Assembly: GCA_905250025.1 (NCBI GenBank)
Contig: CAJNOJ010000126.1
Span: 1-64,000 of the forward strand
DNA length: 64,000 bases
Direction of reading: 5' to 3'
From: Adineta ricciae
Lineage: Eukaryota; Rotifera; Eurotatoria; Adinetida; Adinetidae
Position numbers and translations under genes: made by a program. Under the pieces are notes generated by a model. That model ran no database searches and was not told where the DNA came from. It saw nothing but the letters and a program-made list of their open reading frames with translations. Below, piece by piece: positions 1 through 12,579 of the stretch. How positions within the stretch are numbered: position 1 is the first letter of the stretch; each line of letters opens with the position of its first letter.

Positions 1-1164
1 CAACACAAGAGTTCACTCGTAATAAAGGAAAAGATGGAATACAGGGAAGAAGTGGGTGGGATTTGAGAAAGTAGTCCATTATCTATTTTTCTGCTTCATT
101 CAACAGCGTTCGATACATATGTGTATAAAAATGCGTATGGGCGCGCTCACTAAGCTTTCTTTTCCCTTCTTCGAGCACTTAGATTGCAAGAACAAAAGAA
201 GATGAGATGATTCTATTTGGAGTTTAGGTAAATAGCTGTTTGTCGAGGAAGGCAAAGCATTTTTTTTTCAACTAAATCAACTACAAATATATGCTCAATA
301 TGCTCTCATGCTTACAGATTCCATTAGCCTTGACCGGAACATATACACAGAACTGGTTAGACTCGTTAATCATCATAATATTTATTCGAATATGAAAAAA
401 ACATTTCTTTCTCTCGGAATGGATACACACAGTACAGAGAAACAAGAAGGAAAAGCGCGTTGACATACGAAACGAATCAAAACTATTGACATCTTTTTCA
501 TTGATAATTTGTTTTGAAAGGCAATTCTCGAGAGACATATCTTGAATTAATCATCATACTTGAAGTTTCATCTTATTTCGAACGAATATCCATTGAACAC
601 TGTCAATCAGTGATCAACGCCGACCGATATGTTGCTGTTCGATATCGAAAATTCGAAGGATTGTATGATCCTTCGTTGTAAACAGGGAAATAAGAAAAGG
701 AAATAGTTTGGTTCTGGTTGCTTTTTCTAGTTGGATTGAACCAATGTTTTGCTGTATGATTAAAAGCACATCCTAACTACGTTAAAAAGTCATTGCAAAT
801 GACCTACTTATTCACCAGCGAAGTGCCGTAATATCCTGTTCTTCAATGTTTTCATCTCCTCTGATGATCAGATGCCAAACAAGCAGCGTTTTCTTCGAGC
901 AAAATACGAGCTTTTGTTCTTTCGTTTTTATTCGATTCTTTAACCAGCATACTTCATATTCAATTCAAATATCGAAATTTTTTTTCGATATGCGAGACAA
1001 AGAACAGAAGCCAGCTGCTACATGTTCAATAAAAACAAATCAGTACTGCCAACAAGCATACTAATAAAATATTCTTAGAAGTAATTCATGTGCGCACAAA
1101 TGTATATGAAATTGGCACGTGGAATTAAGAAAGATTTACAATCTGACACGAATACATAGATAGT
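1..1164. other. intergenic, no gene recognised
   Basis: No exon with recognisable similarity or a convincing chain of spliced reading frames was found on either strand. Short open stretches of up to 85 codons are low-complexity (Phe/Ser/Ile rich) and look like chance. The right part should contain the 3' UTR and polyadenylation region of the leftward kinesin-tail gene that ends at 1165. Confidence 0.5.
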
Positions 1165-4100
1165 TTAAGTGATAACTTGAAGTTTATCTTTACGAACAAA
1201 TGCGCCATGCGCGGGAGCACATTTGAAATAAGCATGTTGATTAACAGTACCATTATTTTTGCCTACATGGAATGAAAGATGTTCTTGGGCGTGTGAACGA
1301 TTGTATGAAACTTACCAAACGGTTCTTGAAGTTCAACTCCAAACCAAATTCCTTTTTTTCCATCGATTTCACCAATAAACCGTATGGTTCCTTTTTTCGA
1401 AACTATCGAATGGCCCGTATTGACGATGACTTGATCTCCAACGGAAAAACATCCCGGTGTATCGTCATAATTAGACGTCGGGAACGATTCAGCGGATAGA
1501 CTTGATGACATCGAGCCAGGTTGTTTCAGCTTAGGATCGCAGATCTCCATTGGAATATTTTGGCCCTCTACATTCATTTCGACTTTCACTGGTTCGCATA
1601 CGCATTCGATAACAACAGATGGTATTTGTAGAGATGGCACTTGTTCTTCCGGAACAAATATTTTATTTGGAATAGGATCAGACGATTTGTCCTCTTCACT
1701 AGGCAACACTGTTGGTTTGGAAACGTCCTGTTTGATAGAGAGTAGAGAAATGTTCAGGAAAGGCTCATTTATACGAACCGGTTGTTGGTTGTATATTGTG
1801 ATGTTGGGCGCACTGGTTGACTTAGCGACTGTTTGTTGTTTCAAAGATTTTTCAGCTAACAGAACTTCCTAAAACGAAATTTGAACACTCTCTTTTTCCC
1901 CATTGTTACAAAATCGATTTTACTTGTCTTAGTTTGTCAAGAAGTAAGAGAGAGTCTATTGCGAATGCATTACGAATATGTTTTGAAATATTTTCATCCG
2001 AAATACAATCGAAACTAGCTTGGGTTTGATCCTCAGCACCATAGAGACTCTTCGGTATGTTCGATACGATTTCATAAACAACACTGGTTCGTGAATAGGT
2101 TTCCTAAACGTAAGAATAGAAGAGATATTTGTTTTCTTGCCGTATATGATTTTTACATAGCCGAGAAAACTCTTGACAAGTTTCTTAGACCACCATCCAT
2201 CATTTTTGTTCATGGTCACAGCAATTCGCTTGCGTAGAACGATTTCCATATGAGCAGGTTCACTGATGATTACGATCACTTTCACAATCAGATAGATCAA
2301 TGTGCCATTTGCCGTCACTTGATCTCTATGATACAATACAAATCTTTAGATAAAAGAAAATAGTCGCATCGATTGAAAGCTCACATTGATGATAAAATAT
2401 GTCTCGAAGGATTCCATAGAGCTATGGCAGGAACCTAAAATGAAGAAAAACCACTGTGAACAGCACTAAAAGTCTGTTGTGGACAGAAGGACCTCATCGG
2501 ACATATTTTGAATTAAGGATAATTGAATCATCGACGATGGATCTTCTTCAGCTAAGAGCGTTTCTGTACCCGCGCGATCCTTTGTGGATTTGATTCGAAA
2601 TGGATCCAAATCAAGAAAAATCAGTGGACGATGAAGTTCGACGGTTTCGGGTGGATCCCAATCAGCTGGAGAGCCTGATAAGATAAAGCTATGTGTTTCT
2701 ATTCCGATCAACGGAGATGTTTTACCTGGAATTCCAGTTGCTGGTGGTGGAAGCACAGCGATATCTTGTTCTTGAGCAAGTTGTCGAATTTCTTCAAGAA
2801 GCATATTTTCTTTTTGAATCTCATGTTCACTTTTATCTAAATGAAAATACTGGTTATGTACCAGTACTGAGAATTATTTATTACTTGTTTGATGATGTAA
2901 AGATCGCAATTTAGTTTCTACACCACTTTTCCGTTTCTCGATTAAATTTAACCATTGTTCTTTTAATGATTGTAAATCATGGTCTTGATATGAATCGAGT
3001 TGAACTGGTGCATCTAGTTTTCGTGCGTTTACCGAACCAATATCAATCGATCGTATCGTATCGATATGGAATGGCAAAGCATCGGATCGCGGAAGTATTC
3101 GTGCTTGAACTACTACGCGTTTGGATTGACCCTGAAGTAAAATCGAAATACACATATGAATACACACAATTCACGAGATTTTCTCCTACGTGCTTCAATT
3201 GATAGATACCACCACTAGGAACTCTGTCGTCAGCATAAACTAGTACAGGTTTCCATTCTCCCGTTTCATCCAATTCTTGAATCCCGACACTAAGTTGTAT
3301 GTGCCGTTTGACATTCTTCCAACATTTACTTATTTCACGAACTTTTGTAAGTTGTTCGTTGTCTTCTTCTGTATCTGGAATATCTTTCGACACTGTCTTT
3401 GTGCTTGACTGCGACCAGATTTCCACAGGAATCGAATTCTCTACACATGTAGCTCGAAAAGTATCCGTTAAACGAAATGTGAATTCCTAAATGAAATCAA
3501 TGGATTTCGTCATCGTCAAAATCGGCTTTGATTTACCTCTTTATGATCAAACGAAAAGTGACGCTCATTATCTGCAGGTTTAGTCGAAACAGCTGTTTTA
3601 TCTAGTTTCGGATTAATGAAAATGTACCGGCATACTATACTTTCACAGTCGATTTCAGGCAAATTTCGTGCTTCTTTTATCGCAAACTAGAATACCAACA
3701 TATACGAATGTTTCCTCGCCGAATTTTACTCATACTTTTATGATTGTTTTATTCTTTTTACAATCGAAAAGTCCGAACGATTCTTCAATACCTTCATCTT
3801 CGAAACTCTGCTGACTTGCGCTATGATTCGTATTCAGACTTTGTTCTTCGCCATCGATACTAATCCACTCACTGATGCTACTCCGTGTTGCACTATTGAT
3901 TTGTAAATCGCTCTGTTCTTTCAATATTGGTGATCCTATTTGCTCAAGAGTTACATAAAGTGAGCCAGATATCTGCAAAAAACATATCATAACTATTTAT
4001 TAAGATGACGCTTTTTCTAAATATTACTTCGCCTTTGTCGTTGATGATGGGTACAATATAATCTAGTTTCGAACTGTAAAATAAAGCTCTTAAATAAATA

Positions 4101-4816
4101 TTTGCAACTCCGATTAATGTCTCCAATTCGTCTTCGTAAAACGGATTGTGTTCCTTCAACAATTCATTCTAAAATGTTAATAATACAAAGGTAGTTTGTT
4201 TCTCTCGCGTTCGAAGAGTAAGATATTCTACTTTATTCTCTGATATCTTCCAACGTTGATACGTTTTTTTCATTTCACTCAATTTATACTCGAATTTCTC
4301 CGTGTTCCATATCTGTGGTGTCGATCCCGACCGATTGACTTGAACTGCTGGTACACATATACAATTAACTGTCTGAAACATTATCGAACACTCATAGACA
4401 TGGCAAGTCAAAGTCAAAAGCATACGCGTTCGTTTGGTTTTAAATATGAAACAGGTGTTTGTAGGGTAACGGTATAAATGACGTGCCGTTGCATTTCAGT
4501 CGATATGATATTCGCCTCACATGTAAGTGAAAACACACGTTGATACTCTTGTCTAAGCTCAGTGGAAAATGCTTGTAATTGTTCTGGATCAGTTCGAAGT
4601 TTGTTAGCTATATGCCATTGAGAGGACGAAACATTGGCAGATTTCTTATTTCGACGTATTAATTGAACTCGAAGATTTTCAATTTCTTCGTATATATCAA
4701 GAATTTCTAAATTTAGAAAGTCCGAACTTTGAACTATTATTCGTCTAGTTTGATTTACTTGATTCGTCTAGATTGAGATTTGGTTTTCCACTTGTACTAG
4801 TCTCAGATAAATTCAT
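1165..4816 (-). CDS. KIF13-type kinesin-3 tail with C-terminal CAP-Gly domain, motor absent
   Basis: A multi-exon gene read leftward. Upstream exons (about 4770-4440) encode a short coiled-coil stretch. The next exons carry a block typical of KIF13A/B after the FHA domain (NPFYED..TLIGVANIYL, then VPIINDKGE, about 4000-4170). The 3.0-3.4 kb exons carry the kinesin-associated block with GEWKPVLVYADD and GGIYQL. The last two exons (1316-1844 and 1165-1262, joined by a 53-bp intron) form a CAP-Gly domain: GDQVIVN, GIWFGVELQEPFGKNNG, and a final RKDKLQ before TAA. In KIF13B this domain binds microtubule plus ends or membrane cargo adaptors. No kinesin motor or FHA domain lies upstream: only about 260 bp separate this gene from the divergent nexin at 5075. 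The start is uncertain. The first ATG at 4816 runs 23 codons to a stop, out of frame with the coiled coil, so a very short intron, a frameshift or an unseen exon is needed. Confidence 0.8.
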
Positions 4817-5074
4817 ATTCGTTTGAGTTTGAAAAAAAAAGGAACACAAAGTAAGGAATAGGAAATTCCAATGAGTAAGATTGTAACTAAATATTTTTAT
4901 CTACATACATACGCATCACGTTATAAGAACAAGGTTGGTTTGAAACGATGACCAATAAAATGAAATTCATAGATGAGTCATTCTCCTTTTTACCTGTAGA
5001 TAAAAATTTAACTAATTTTGTTTTTCATTTTTATATTTAAAATAAGACCGTTTGACTACAGAAGCATCTTGATA

Positions 5075-8000
5075 ATGAATACCTATGAATTCCAAGCACG
5101 TGCACTTTACGACTTTATAGCCGAAAGTTCGAATGAACTCACTTTTTATGCAAATGAAATTTTGACAATCACGTCAGCAGCCGATGGACAAGCATGGTGG
5201 TAGGAGGACATCTTCAGTCTGTTTTTTTTCTACATATCACTCTTCCATACATACAGGTATGCACGAAACACTGCTGGACAAGAAGGTGCTATTCCAGCAA
5301 ATTATATTGAAGTCATTACGGACACAACAGAGCCACCAGCGGATCAAACTCCACATAGTACTGTGAATCCCACTCCTGTTACTAATCTTGATGATCAACC
5401 ACCAGCGCAGTCGAAGTATGAACAACAAACACAACAACATACAAATTTGACAGATGATATGAATTGGTTTAACAACGATCAAGTAGCACCAGTGTCGGAT
5501 CAACATAATGTAAATATTTCCATATCCTGTAGGATATGTACTCATTTTCACTACACTATCTTTAGATAACGATGGAACGACAAAATGAGTTCGATAGTTC
5601 TTTCGATTCGGTATCATCACCATCAATCAATGAAAATTCTTCACATCAGATATCTGATCCATATATGACAACCGTAGACGCTCCATCGTCCGTTGTCAAT
5701 CCATTTGTAGCATATAACGCGATACCTAATCAGCAAGAATTATTGTATTCCAACTATACTGAATCATCTATAGCTATTTCACCAGAAAATCCTCCTGCGT
5801 CCTCTAACTTATTATCTCCATTTGCATATCCACAATCGACAATCCCACCGCAACAACAATATGAGCCACCTGAACAACACTATCAAATACCTCAACAGCA
5901 ATACGAGACACCTGAACAGCAACAATACCAAGTGCCTCAGCAGCGATACGAACCACCTGAACAGCAATACCCAACGTCTCAACAGAATGTATATGCTGGC
6001 CAGTTTGCCTTTCCACCAACGACACAGAATGAACCTGTATATGAACCTCCGCCATCGATTCCAACGTCCCGTACTTCTACGGAAACCAATGTTCATGGTG
6101 CTCCACCAGTGCCAGTCAATCACTCGACGCCTCTAACATCGCCTGTTTCACCAACACTGCTCAAAAGCTCGGTAAGTGTTGCACCATCTCCATCGGGAAA
6201 AACAAAACAAGATAACCGTGGTTTCTTTACACTTCGACGACAAAAGACCAAATCGGAACAAGAAAAACGACAATCACTAGTTGAAGTCCGTTCTGAGGTT
6301 CGTACTTACGAATAATGTTTCTTATCAAACAATTTTCGTTTAGCCAACGCAACCCTCACCCAGAGATGATAGTGATTCTGATTTAACTGAATCAGGATCT
6401 TCAGCACATAATCAAGTGAGAACGTTTTTCAACTTTCATTAAATTTTTTTCTTTTCGTACAAATTTATGAATAGAAAAAACAAAGAATGTAGGTATATCT
6501 GTAAACTTTTAACCCGTTACTAATACACTTCGTGAACAATATTTACCATGGTTATCTCTTTGTTTTTCTTTATCTTATGCAACAAAAAGCACGCGCCTTT
6601 TCTCTAGTGGTTTTGCTTCTATTAAAAAACATCGTTCGGTATCTTCTCTTCGGAATGAAATATCTTTCATATTCTTCTAGTTGTCAAGCAAACCATCCGT
6701 TTCGGGCAATGATAACAATAAAGCATCAGCAAAACCAAGGTTACATACTTTTATCTTCTACCATCAAGACTAAATTAGTTCATTTGACGTTAGATTCTTT
6801 GATAAATTTGGAATTGACAATTACATCTTGCACGGATGCAAAATAAAAGTCGAAGAGCATGTTGACATCACAGTAAGAAGGAAAAAAAAGCAATCAGACA
6901 ATCGTTTAACTACCTTTTTTATTTAAAGTACGACGAGAAAGATGGTGGTGTCTATTGGTCAAATAATCCTCACATTCCACCGTTTAGTTGTAAAGTAGAA
7001 GATCCAGCTAAGGGCACAAAGTTAGGTGGTTTGAAATCGTTTATGGAATACAAAGTACACGCACAGGTAAAATTCCACATGATTTTTACTGCGTTAGTTC
7101 GCTTGACAGAACGACGCTCTTTAGATTCCTGGAAGTCGAGTCGTTGGCCGTCGGTATAAGCAGTTCGATTGGTTACACGAACAACTGATCACTAAATTTC
7201 GTTTCATTTGTGTTCCACCGTTACCCGGAAAACAGATCGCTGGTATGTCGAGATATGTATTTCGATTCCATGTACCTCTATTATTCATAATAGGACGATT
7301 CGAAAATGAATTTATCGAAGAACGTCGACGACAACTTGAATTATGGTTAAATCGCATCTGTCGTCATCCTGTGCTTTGTGCGTCGTTTCCAGTTCAACAC
7401 TTTGTAACATGTGAACTAACAGAAAAGAACAACAAAGTACTATCAAACGTAAATCAATGACAAAGTGAACGAATGAATTCTAGGATTGGAAAGCGGGCAA
7501 ACGAAGAAGTGAAAAGGATGAACTGCGCGATGCATTGTGGCTTCATTGTGTGACATTCACAAATTCGAATTTAACTGATGCACAAATGTATTTCTATCTC
7601 TTGAATGTTCACCAGACATGTTAGAATAGTTCCTTTACTTAGTGCAACACAAGTTGATGTTTTCGCTCAGCAACAACCAGCCTTCGAAACCCATTTACGA
7701 AATCTCCATCAAGGTCTAACGAAATATCTCGAAAGACATACGGAGATCTACGAACGAGATATGCAGCGGCTAGGCGAACTGTTTTCGAAACTTTTCATGG
7801 CGATGCAAATCGACACAGCAACAGCTGGTAAATAATTGAATGAGGTTTTTTGAAAAGCCCTCAACTATTCATTCTTTCAGGTAACAAAGAACTATCCAGT
7901 TCTATGTCGAAGATTGGCGTTGCATTCAATGGAATTGGTGAATTGTACAAGACAAAAGTGAGTTATCCTTGAATAATAAACAGAATACGGTTAAACATAT

Positions 8001-8439
8001 AATCTAGTCAAGCGAAGGTATTCGCGATTTCAATGAACGTATCATAGATTACATTGGTATTCTAAGTTGTTTTCCAGCGATATTAATGGTCCAACGGGTG
8101 AGTCGAGTGATGAGAGTCTATTTACATTGAAAAATATCGATATAGAGTGCATCAGAATGTATTCGAAATGTTCAACAACGTGGTCTGACTGGTACACCTG
8201 ACTTTGCTGGTGCCATACATCGTAGTCAAATCCTAAATCACGTCATTCTCGCCGAAATCAACTTTTTCCAACGAGAAAAAGTCTACGATTTTAATACATA
8301 TTTGAAACAACTTCTACACGAACAAATTATGTTCTATGAAAACGTAAATTCATTCGAAAAAAATTGCTTGTCGATTTCATTCTATCGTTCTTTGTAGATC
8401 ACCGAAAAATTGCGTGAAACAGCCGCGGCATTTAACTAA
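5075..8439 (+). CDS. SNX9/18/33-family sorting nexin (SH3-PX-BAR)
   Basis: Exon 1 starts at ATG 5075 and encodes the first half of an SH3 domain (ARALYDFIAES..ELTFYANEIL). A short intron splits it from GQEGAIPANYIEVI. A long low-complexity linker follows, Ser/Pro/Gln rich, with imperfect repeats around QQYEPPEQ at about 5840-5990. A basic TLRRQK segment precedes a PX domain at about 6950-7430 (GLKSFMEYKV, RRYKQFDWL, PPLPGKQI, CRHPVL). From 7480 to the stop at 8437-8439 the exons encode an alpha-helical BAR domain. In animals this family senses or bends membrane and couples dynamin and N-WASP during endocytosis; the PX domain binds phosphoinositides. The domain order and the conserved GLKSF and RHPV motifs make the assignment firm. 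SNX9, SNX18 and SNX33 cannot be separated from this alone. Introns are about 50-60 bp. Confidence 0.92.
5840..5990 (+). repeat. imperfect Gln/Pro/Tyr repeats in nexin linker
   Basis: Within the linker between SH3 and PX, units of roughly 8-10 codons centred on QQYEPPEQ recur about five times with substitutions (QQQYETPEQ, QQYQVPQQ, QQRYEPPEQ). CAA/CAG-rich triplets suggest growth by slippage. Confidence 0.7.
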
Positions 8440-8853
8440 GCAAAGCTAATGATTACAATGATTGGTTTTGTTCAAGTAATTCCTAATCAATTCTGTGATT
8501 TCTTGTTTTGATTTTCTTCGCATTTTTACAAATATACACTTCTCATTCGACGAATTCAATTCATTGTTTTTATTTCCAACAAAAAATATAGAACTGAGAA
8601 CACGAATTCCTGATTTGGTGTACACAACAACAAAACAAAAAACAAATTTCAAAATAGACTTCGAAAACCGGAAGAATGACTGAACAAGAGTATTGATGAC
8701 ATCTGAGGAGAATTTTTCAAAGATGACACACCATCAGTTGAGTGAAGACTGCTCGGGGTTGTGTTCATCATCGTTGACTAGAAAATATCCTCATTCTCGT
8801 TTGTATCTGAGCTCTAAAACATAATCAACAAACTATTCGTACGCAAAAATGTC
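8440..8853. other. convergent intergenic spacer
   Basis: Lies between the 3' ends of the sorting nexin (+) and RRN3 (-). AT-rich; should hold both 3' UTRs. No extra gene seen. Confidence 0.5.
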
Positions 8854-10887
8854 TTAGTTGTATCTCACATTGAAATCTTCACTTTCATCCTGATACTCGT
8901 TGTAAATAGGTTGGATGAATATTGATGAACGTTTTAAGATGTAAGGATCAAATGGAAAGTAGGCATGAAGAATCTGAGATGGTACGGTCGATGAGTAATT
9001 ATCGAATGAAAACACTTCGGGTAGTGAATAACGACGATTCGTTTCGATGATGGAATAACAAAAAGCAATTTGATAATTCCTGTGCAAAAATTAACACTTG
9101 TTCGTCAAGTTTCTCAAATCTTACCTTGCCAGTTGAGCAAATCGAAGTGTTATAGTCGGTAGACAAAATTTCAATGGATTCAATTCCGATGACATGATAT
9201 GATTCAGCCGCCATTGAAAAACTCTTTCGATACCATTAGACAATCGAGCAATTTCTCGATGTCGGTAGACAAATATGTAGAGCACTGCTTGAAAAATCGC
9301 ATAGAACGGTAAATGACGCTTCGGGTTTGTCCTGCAAGTATTCGTTTCGGTTGTACTCATGTACATATGTAACCAGTCTACCATAGAATGTGTTATAGTT
9401 AATACAGATCTGAAATAGCAATGATGAATTGAAAGAGGGAACGAGAAAATAAGTACTACGTACTTGATTTTAATATAATTAGCACGGGCGATGAAACTGC
9501 ATAGATAGTAAATGGCAGCTTGTCGAAATGTCATGGAAATTGAGGGTGAAACAAAGGTTTTCCAACAATTATTTATAAATTCATCGCTAAAATCCTAAAA
9601 TATTCGTCACACTTCGCATGTTTAATTCTCGTAACTATCAAAAATTTACTCGATGGAAGCTGCAAATGTAGAATATAAGAAATTGTACATGAGATGAATC
9701 ATGTGTCGGCGAAAGAAACTTATTAAAAATATTTAAGAAATCTTTGAATAATAACTCCGTTTGTTCGTACTGAAATTCTCCTAAAAATCTCCTTCGAATT
9801 TCGTTTAGTTCCATGCATCTCGTTACTTTACCATCTTTATGCGAAACGTTCGTGATATATTCAAATAAAATAAACATCAGCCAATCGAGTTTGTCAGCTT
9901 GATCATGTTTCATACGATCGTCACTCTGCTCGAGTGTGAACACCATCTCATTTTCTACACGGCGTTTTTCCGTTTGAAGAATATCTTGTCGGGATGCATG
10001 TACCTGAATCAAATAGAAATGAGACAATTTTCTCCAATGCTTTAAAGACTTTACATCCATTCGGAGTAATTTCGTGAGAACTATTTCGAAAAATTTCAAT
10101 CTTTCGATTGGTAAATAGTTCAATGATCGGAGAAGATTTTGAACGTATACTACTTGAATATGTTTATCTTTCGTCATAAATGGAAAGTACTGCTCGGCGA
10201 TTGTGCATAGAAGAGTAGATGCTCTAAACAGATAAATATGTTGTTTTACCTATGAATAAAAAGCAAAACATACAATGGAACGATGAACATCAAACTTTGC
10301 AACGTATCATGGGCGAAATCGTGGATGGAATTTTCTATATTGAAATAAAATAGGGTTGATCACGAGGATGACATGCAGAAGTGACGTACCAGGTTTGGTG
10401 AAGAGTGTGAAAAGAAAACTGAGATACCGTTCGGCATGTTTAATATTGCTGGAGATCACTGTGATTTGAAAATGACTAAAAGCATCAAGTACGGCTTTGG
10501 ATTGTTTCGTCCAATCGATTTGAAACTATAACGAAGGCAAGAGATGATCAATTTCGTTTGCTCGATGAAATACGACTTCAGTACTTGAAGAAAATCTAGA
10601 AACTGTTCGTTCATTTGTTCGAATAAATCGACATGGTCGTGCAATTCATTGAACAATCGAATTAAATATTCATCCTAGAGAACTCTCTTCAATTAAAACA
10701 CATCAATCTTTCTAATATATTCGTTACATTCGTTTGATTGTCTTTAATTGTCGTAGTTAACGTACTGTATAAATACTTTTGTCCCTGTTGAAAACAGATA
10801 TATGAGAAACTTTCGAATGAATAGACATACTCGATTAAATTGATCGAATGCTTCTTGAATTTGGTCGATAAGAACGTACTCGATCAT
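8854..10887 (-). CDS. RRN3: RNA polymerase I initiation factor RRN3 (TIF-IA)
   Basis: A leftward gene with about ten short introns. RRN3 bridges RNA polymerase I to the promoter-bound SL1/core factor and is the growth-regulated switch for rRNA synthesis. Diagnostic blocks in order: LLFKDFLNIFNKFL..THDSSHVQFLIFYICSF (about 9660-9760), RQAAIYYLCSFIARANYIK (about 9475-9530), PFYAIFQAVLYIFVYRH, SELNPLKFCLP (about 9150-9320), then QIAFCYSIIETN and YFPFDPYILKRSSIFIQPIY near the end. The acidic, phosphorylated C-terminal tail of vertebrate RRN3 is short here: the protein stops about 15 residues after the PFDPYILKRS block. I chose ATG 10887 because the frame is closed just upstream. A short upstream exon is possible, since TTTATTTAG resembling an acceptor precedes it. 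Confidence 0.9.
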
Positions 10888-11214
10888 ATCTTTCTCCTAA
10901 ATAAAAATCGAATTTTAGGATAATCGTAATCTAAAGCTCGGCGATGACTCATCTCAGCACTTAGTTGGATTAATTTTCATCCAATAGAAAAAATGTACTA
11001 GTGTAGTATTTATTTTTTGCACCAGAATACCTATGTGATATATATTTTTTGTTCTAAGAAACATAACAGTCAGTGGCCCATTGTATTTTTTTCGTTATTA
11101 TGCATTTGTCCTTGCCGTTCGAAATGACCATGTCAAGGATATGTCATTGATGTTGATCGCGAATTGTTATTCGGATTTTTTTTCTGTTTAGTTCGAAAAA
11201 AGAAAAGGAAAACT
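10888..11214. promoter_or_regulatory. divergent promoter region, RRN3/TBCC
   Basis: About 330 bp separates the start of RRN3 (-) from the start of TBCC (+), so the promoters of both must lie here or overlap it. The region is AT-rich and I see no specific consensus element. Confidence 0.4.
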
Positions 11215-12249
11215 ATGGATTCATCCGATGATCTTCTCGATGAACGTAAACAACGTAAATTAGCGCAAATGTCACGACGAGATGAAGAACGTAAATTGGA
11301 TCTTCAAAATAAACAAGACGAGCGCAAGTTAGTAACAGCTACGAACGTCGGAAGAAAATTCTTCGAACAAGAATATCCTCCGATGAAAAGCGAAATTGAA
11401 GATTTATTCAGTAAATTATCCATGAGTAACGATGAGAAGATTCAAGAAATCGCTGATCGATTGCAAAAAATGGAGAAATTCATTACTGAACATGTAGACA
11501 TTCTAAGTTCACGTGATGTGGCCAATGCACAAAGTAAATGAGAACTTTTCTAGAACAGATAATTATTCGTAAATCTTCTAGCCGATGTGATCAAACTTCG
11601 TACGCAGTTAAACTCCTTACAAGTCGATAGTCTTTCATCCACCCATCGAATAGACTTTGCTAAAACTCACGACGAACATATTCAACACGAACAATTAGAA
11701 GAATCATCGAAAGCTGTTTCTTCACCATCGAACCTGACCGTTTCGGCCAATACGATCAACATTGCCGACAAAAGCAATGAACTAATCCGTTTGGAAGCAT
11801 CCGATTTGAATGGAAAAGATGTTGCTATCGAGAATTTAAAACAATGCGAAGTCTTTCTTAAGGGCAGTCCTTCTTCGTTGCAAATAAAAAATCTCCATGC
11901 TTGTATACTTATCGTTGGTCCATGCTTACGTTCAGTTCTTATCGATCAATGTCAACAATGTGAATTCGCATTAGCTTGTCAACAACTACGTGTACATACG
12001 AGTACCGAATGTGATTTTTACGTTCATATAACTGCTCAACCAATCATCGAAGATTGCCATAACTTAAGATTTGCACCGTATAACGTGGAATACAAGTTAA
12101 AGGATGAGCAAGTGAAAGCGAGTGGGCTGATCTGGACAAAAGACTATTGGAATGACGTTCGAGACTTTAATCATATGATTCCGGGAATGCCGTCGCCCAA
12201 TTGGGAGATCATTGCTGAAGAAGAGAGAAAAGAATGGTCGTTGGATTAA
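11215..12249 (+). CDS. TBCC: tubulin-folding cofactor C
   Basis: Two exons (11215-11534 and 11582-12249) joined by a 47-bp intron. The N-terminal exon is highly charged and helical (LDERKQRKLAQMSRRDEERK), matching the tubulin-binding spectrin-like domain of TBCC. The second exon carries the beta-helical C-CAP/cofactor C domain: EASDLNGKDV, NLKQCEVFLKGS, HACILIVGP, SVLIDQCQQCEFALACQQLR, and the C-terminal RFAPYN and WNDVRDFN motifs. The QQLR arginine is the conserved arginine finger by which TBCC stimulates GTP hydrolysis by tubulin in the cofactor D/E complex. About 320 residues, close to the usual length. The start at 11215 is preferred over an in-frame upstream codon because it begins the charged helix directly. 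Confidence 0.93.
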
Positions 12250-12579
12250 ACGCTTATTTTGTTCAGTTCTTTTACATTCCACTGTAACGAAAGATGAAAT
12301 AGATGTTTGAGCCTCTACATCGATTCCATCGTTCATTATCCATACTAACCTAAACTTTTTTTTCTCTCCTTTGCAAATCTGTGTCATGTACACATGTTCC
12401 ATTTGTTTTCTTTTTTGAATATGTCAATACTATATCATTCGATTGTGAAGAATCTCTTTTCTCTCTCTCTCTCTACTTTTTACCTAGATCAATTTCTGAT
12501 TTGGAAGAAAATACAAAACCAAATTTAACAATGATAATTATACTTTTTTTTCCACATGTTTTTAGACAGACATTTCACG
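12250..12579 (+). other. TBCC-GMPS spacer with CT-rich tract and likely 5' UTR intron
   Basis: Holds the TBCC 3' UTR and the GMP synthase 5' region. A (CT)n tract sits at about 12460-12474. TTTTTAG at 12558-12564, just before the start codon, looks like a splice acceptor, so the mRNA leader is probably spliced. Confidence 0.4.

Noticed and set aside
281..538. Minus-strand open frame near the left edge
   Set aside because: 85 codons, low complexity, no exon partners or recognisable motifs.
5804..6136. Arg/Leu-rich and Val/Ile-rich open frames overlapping the nexin linker
   Set aside because: They are other-frame readings of the CAA/CAG-rich repeat in the SNX linker; the low-complexity composition makes long open frames likely by chance.
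12460..12474. CT tract as a regulatory GAGA-type element
   Set aside because: A short simple repeat next to a likely 5' UTR intron; a polypyrimidine or slippage origin is enough to explain it.
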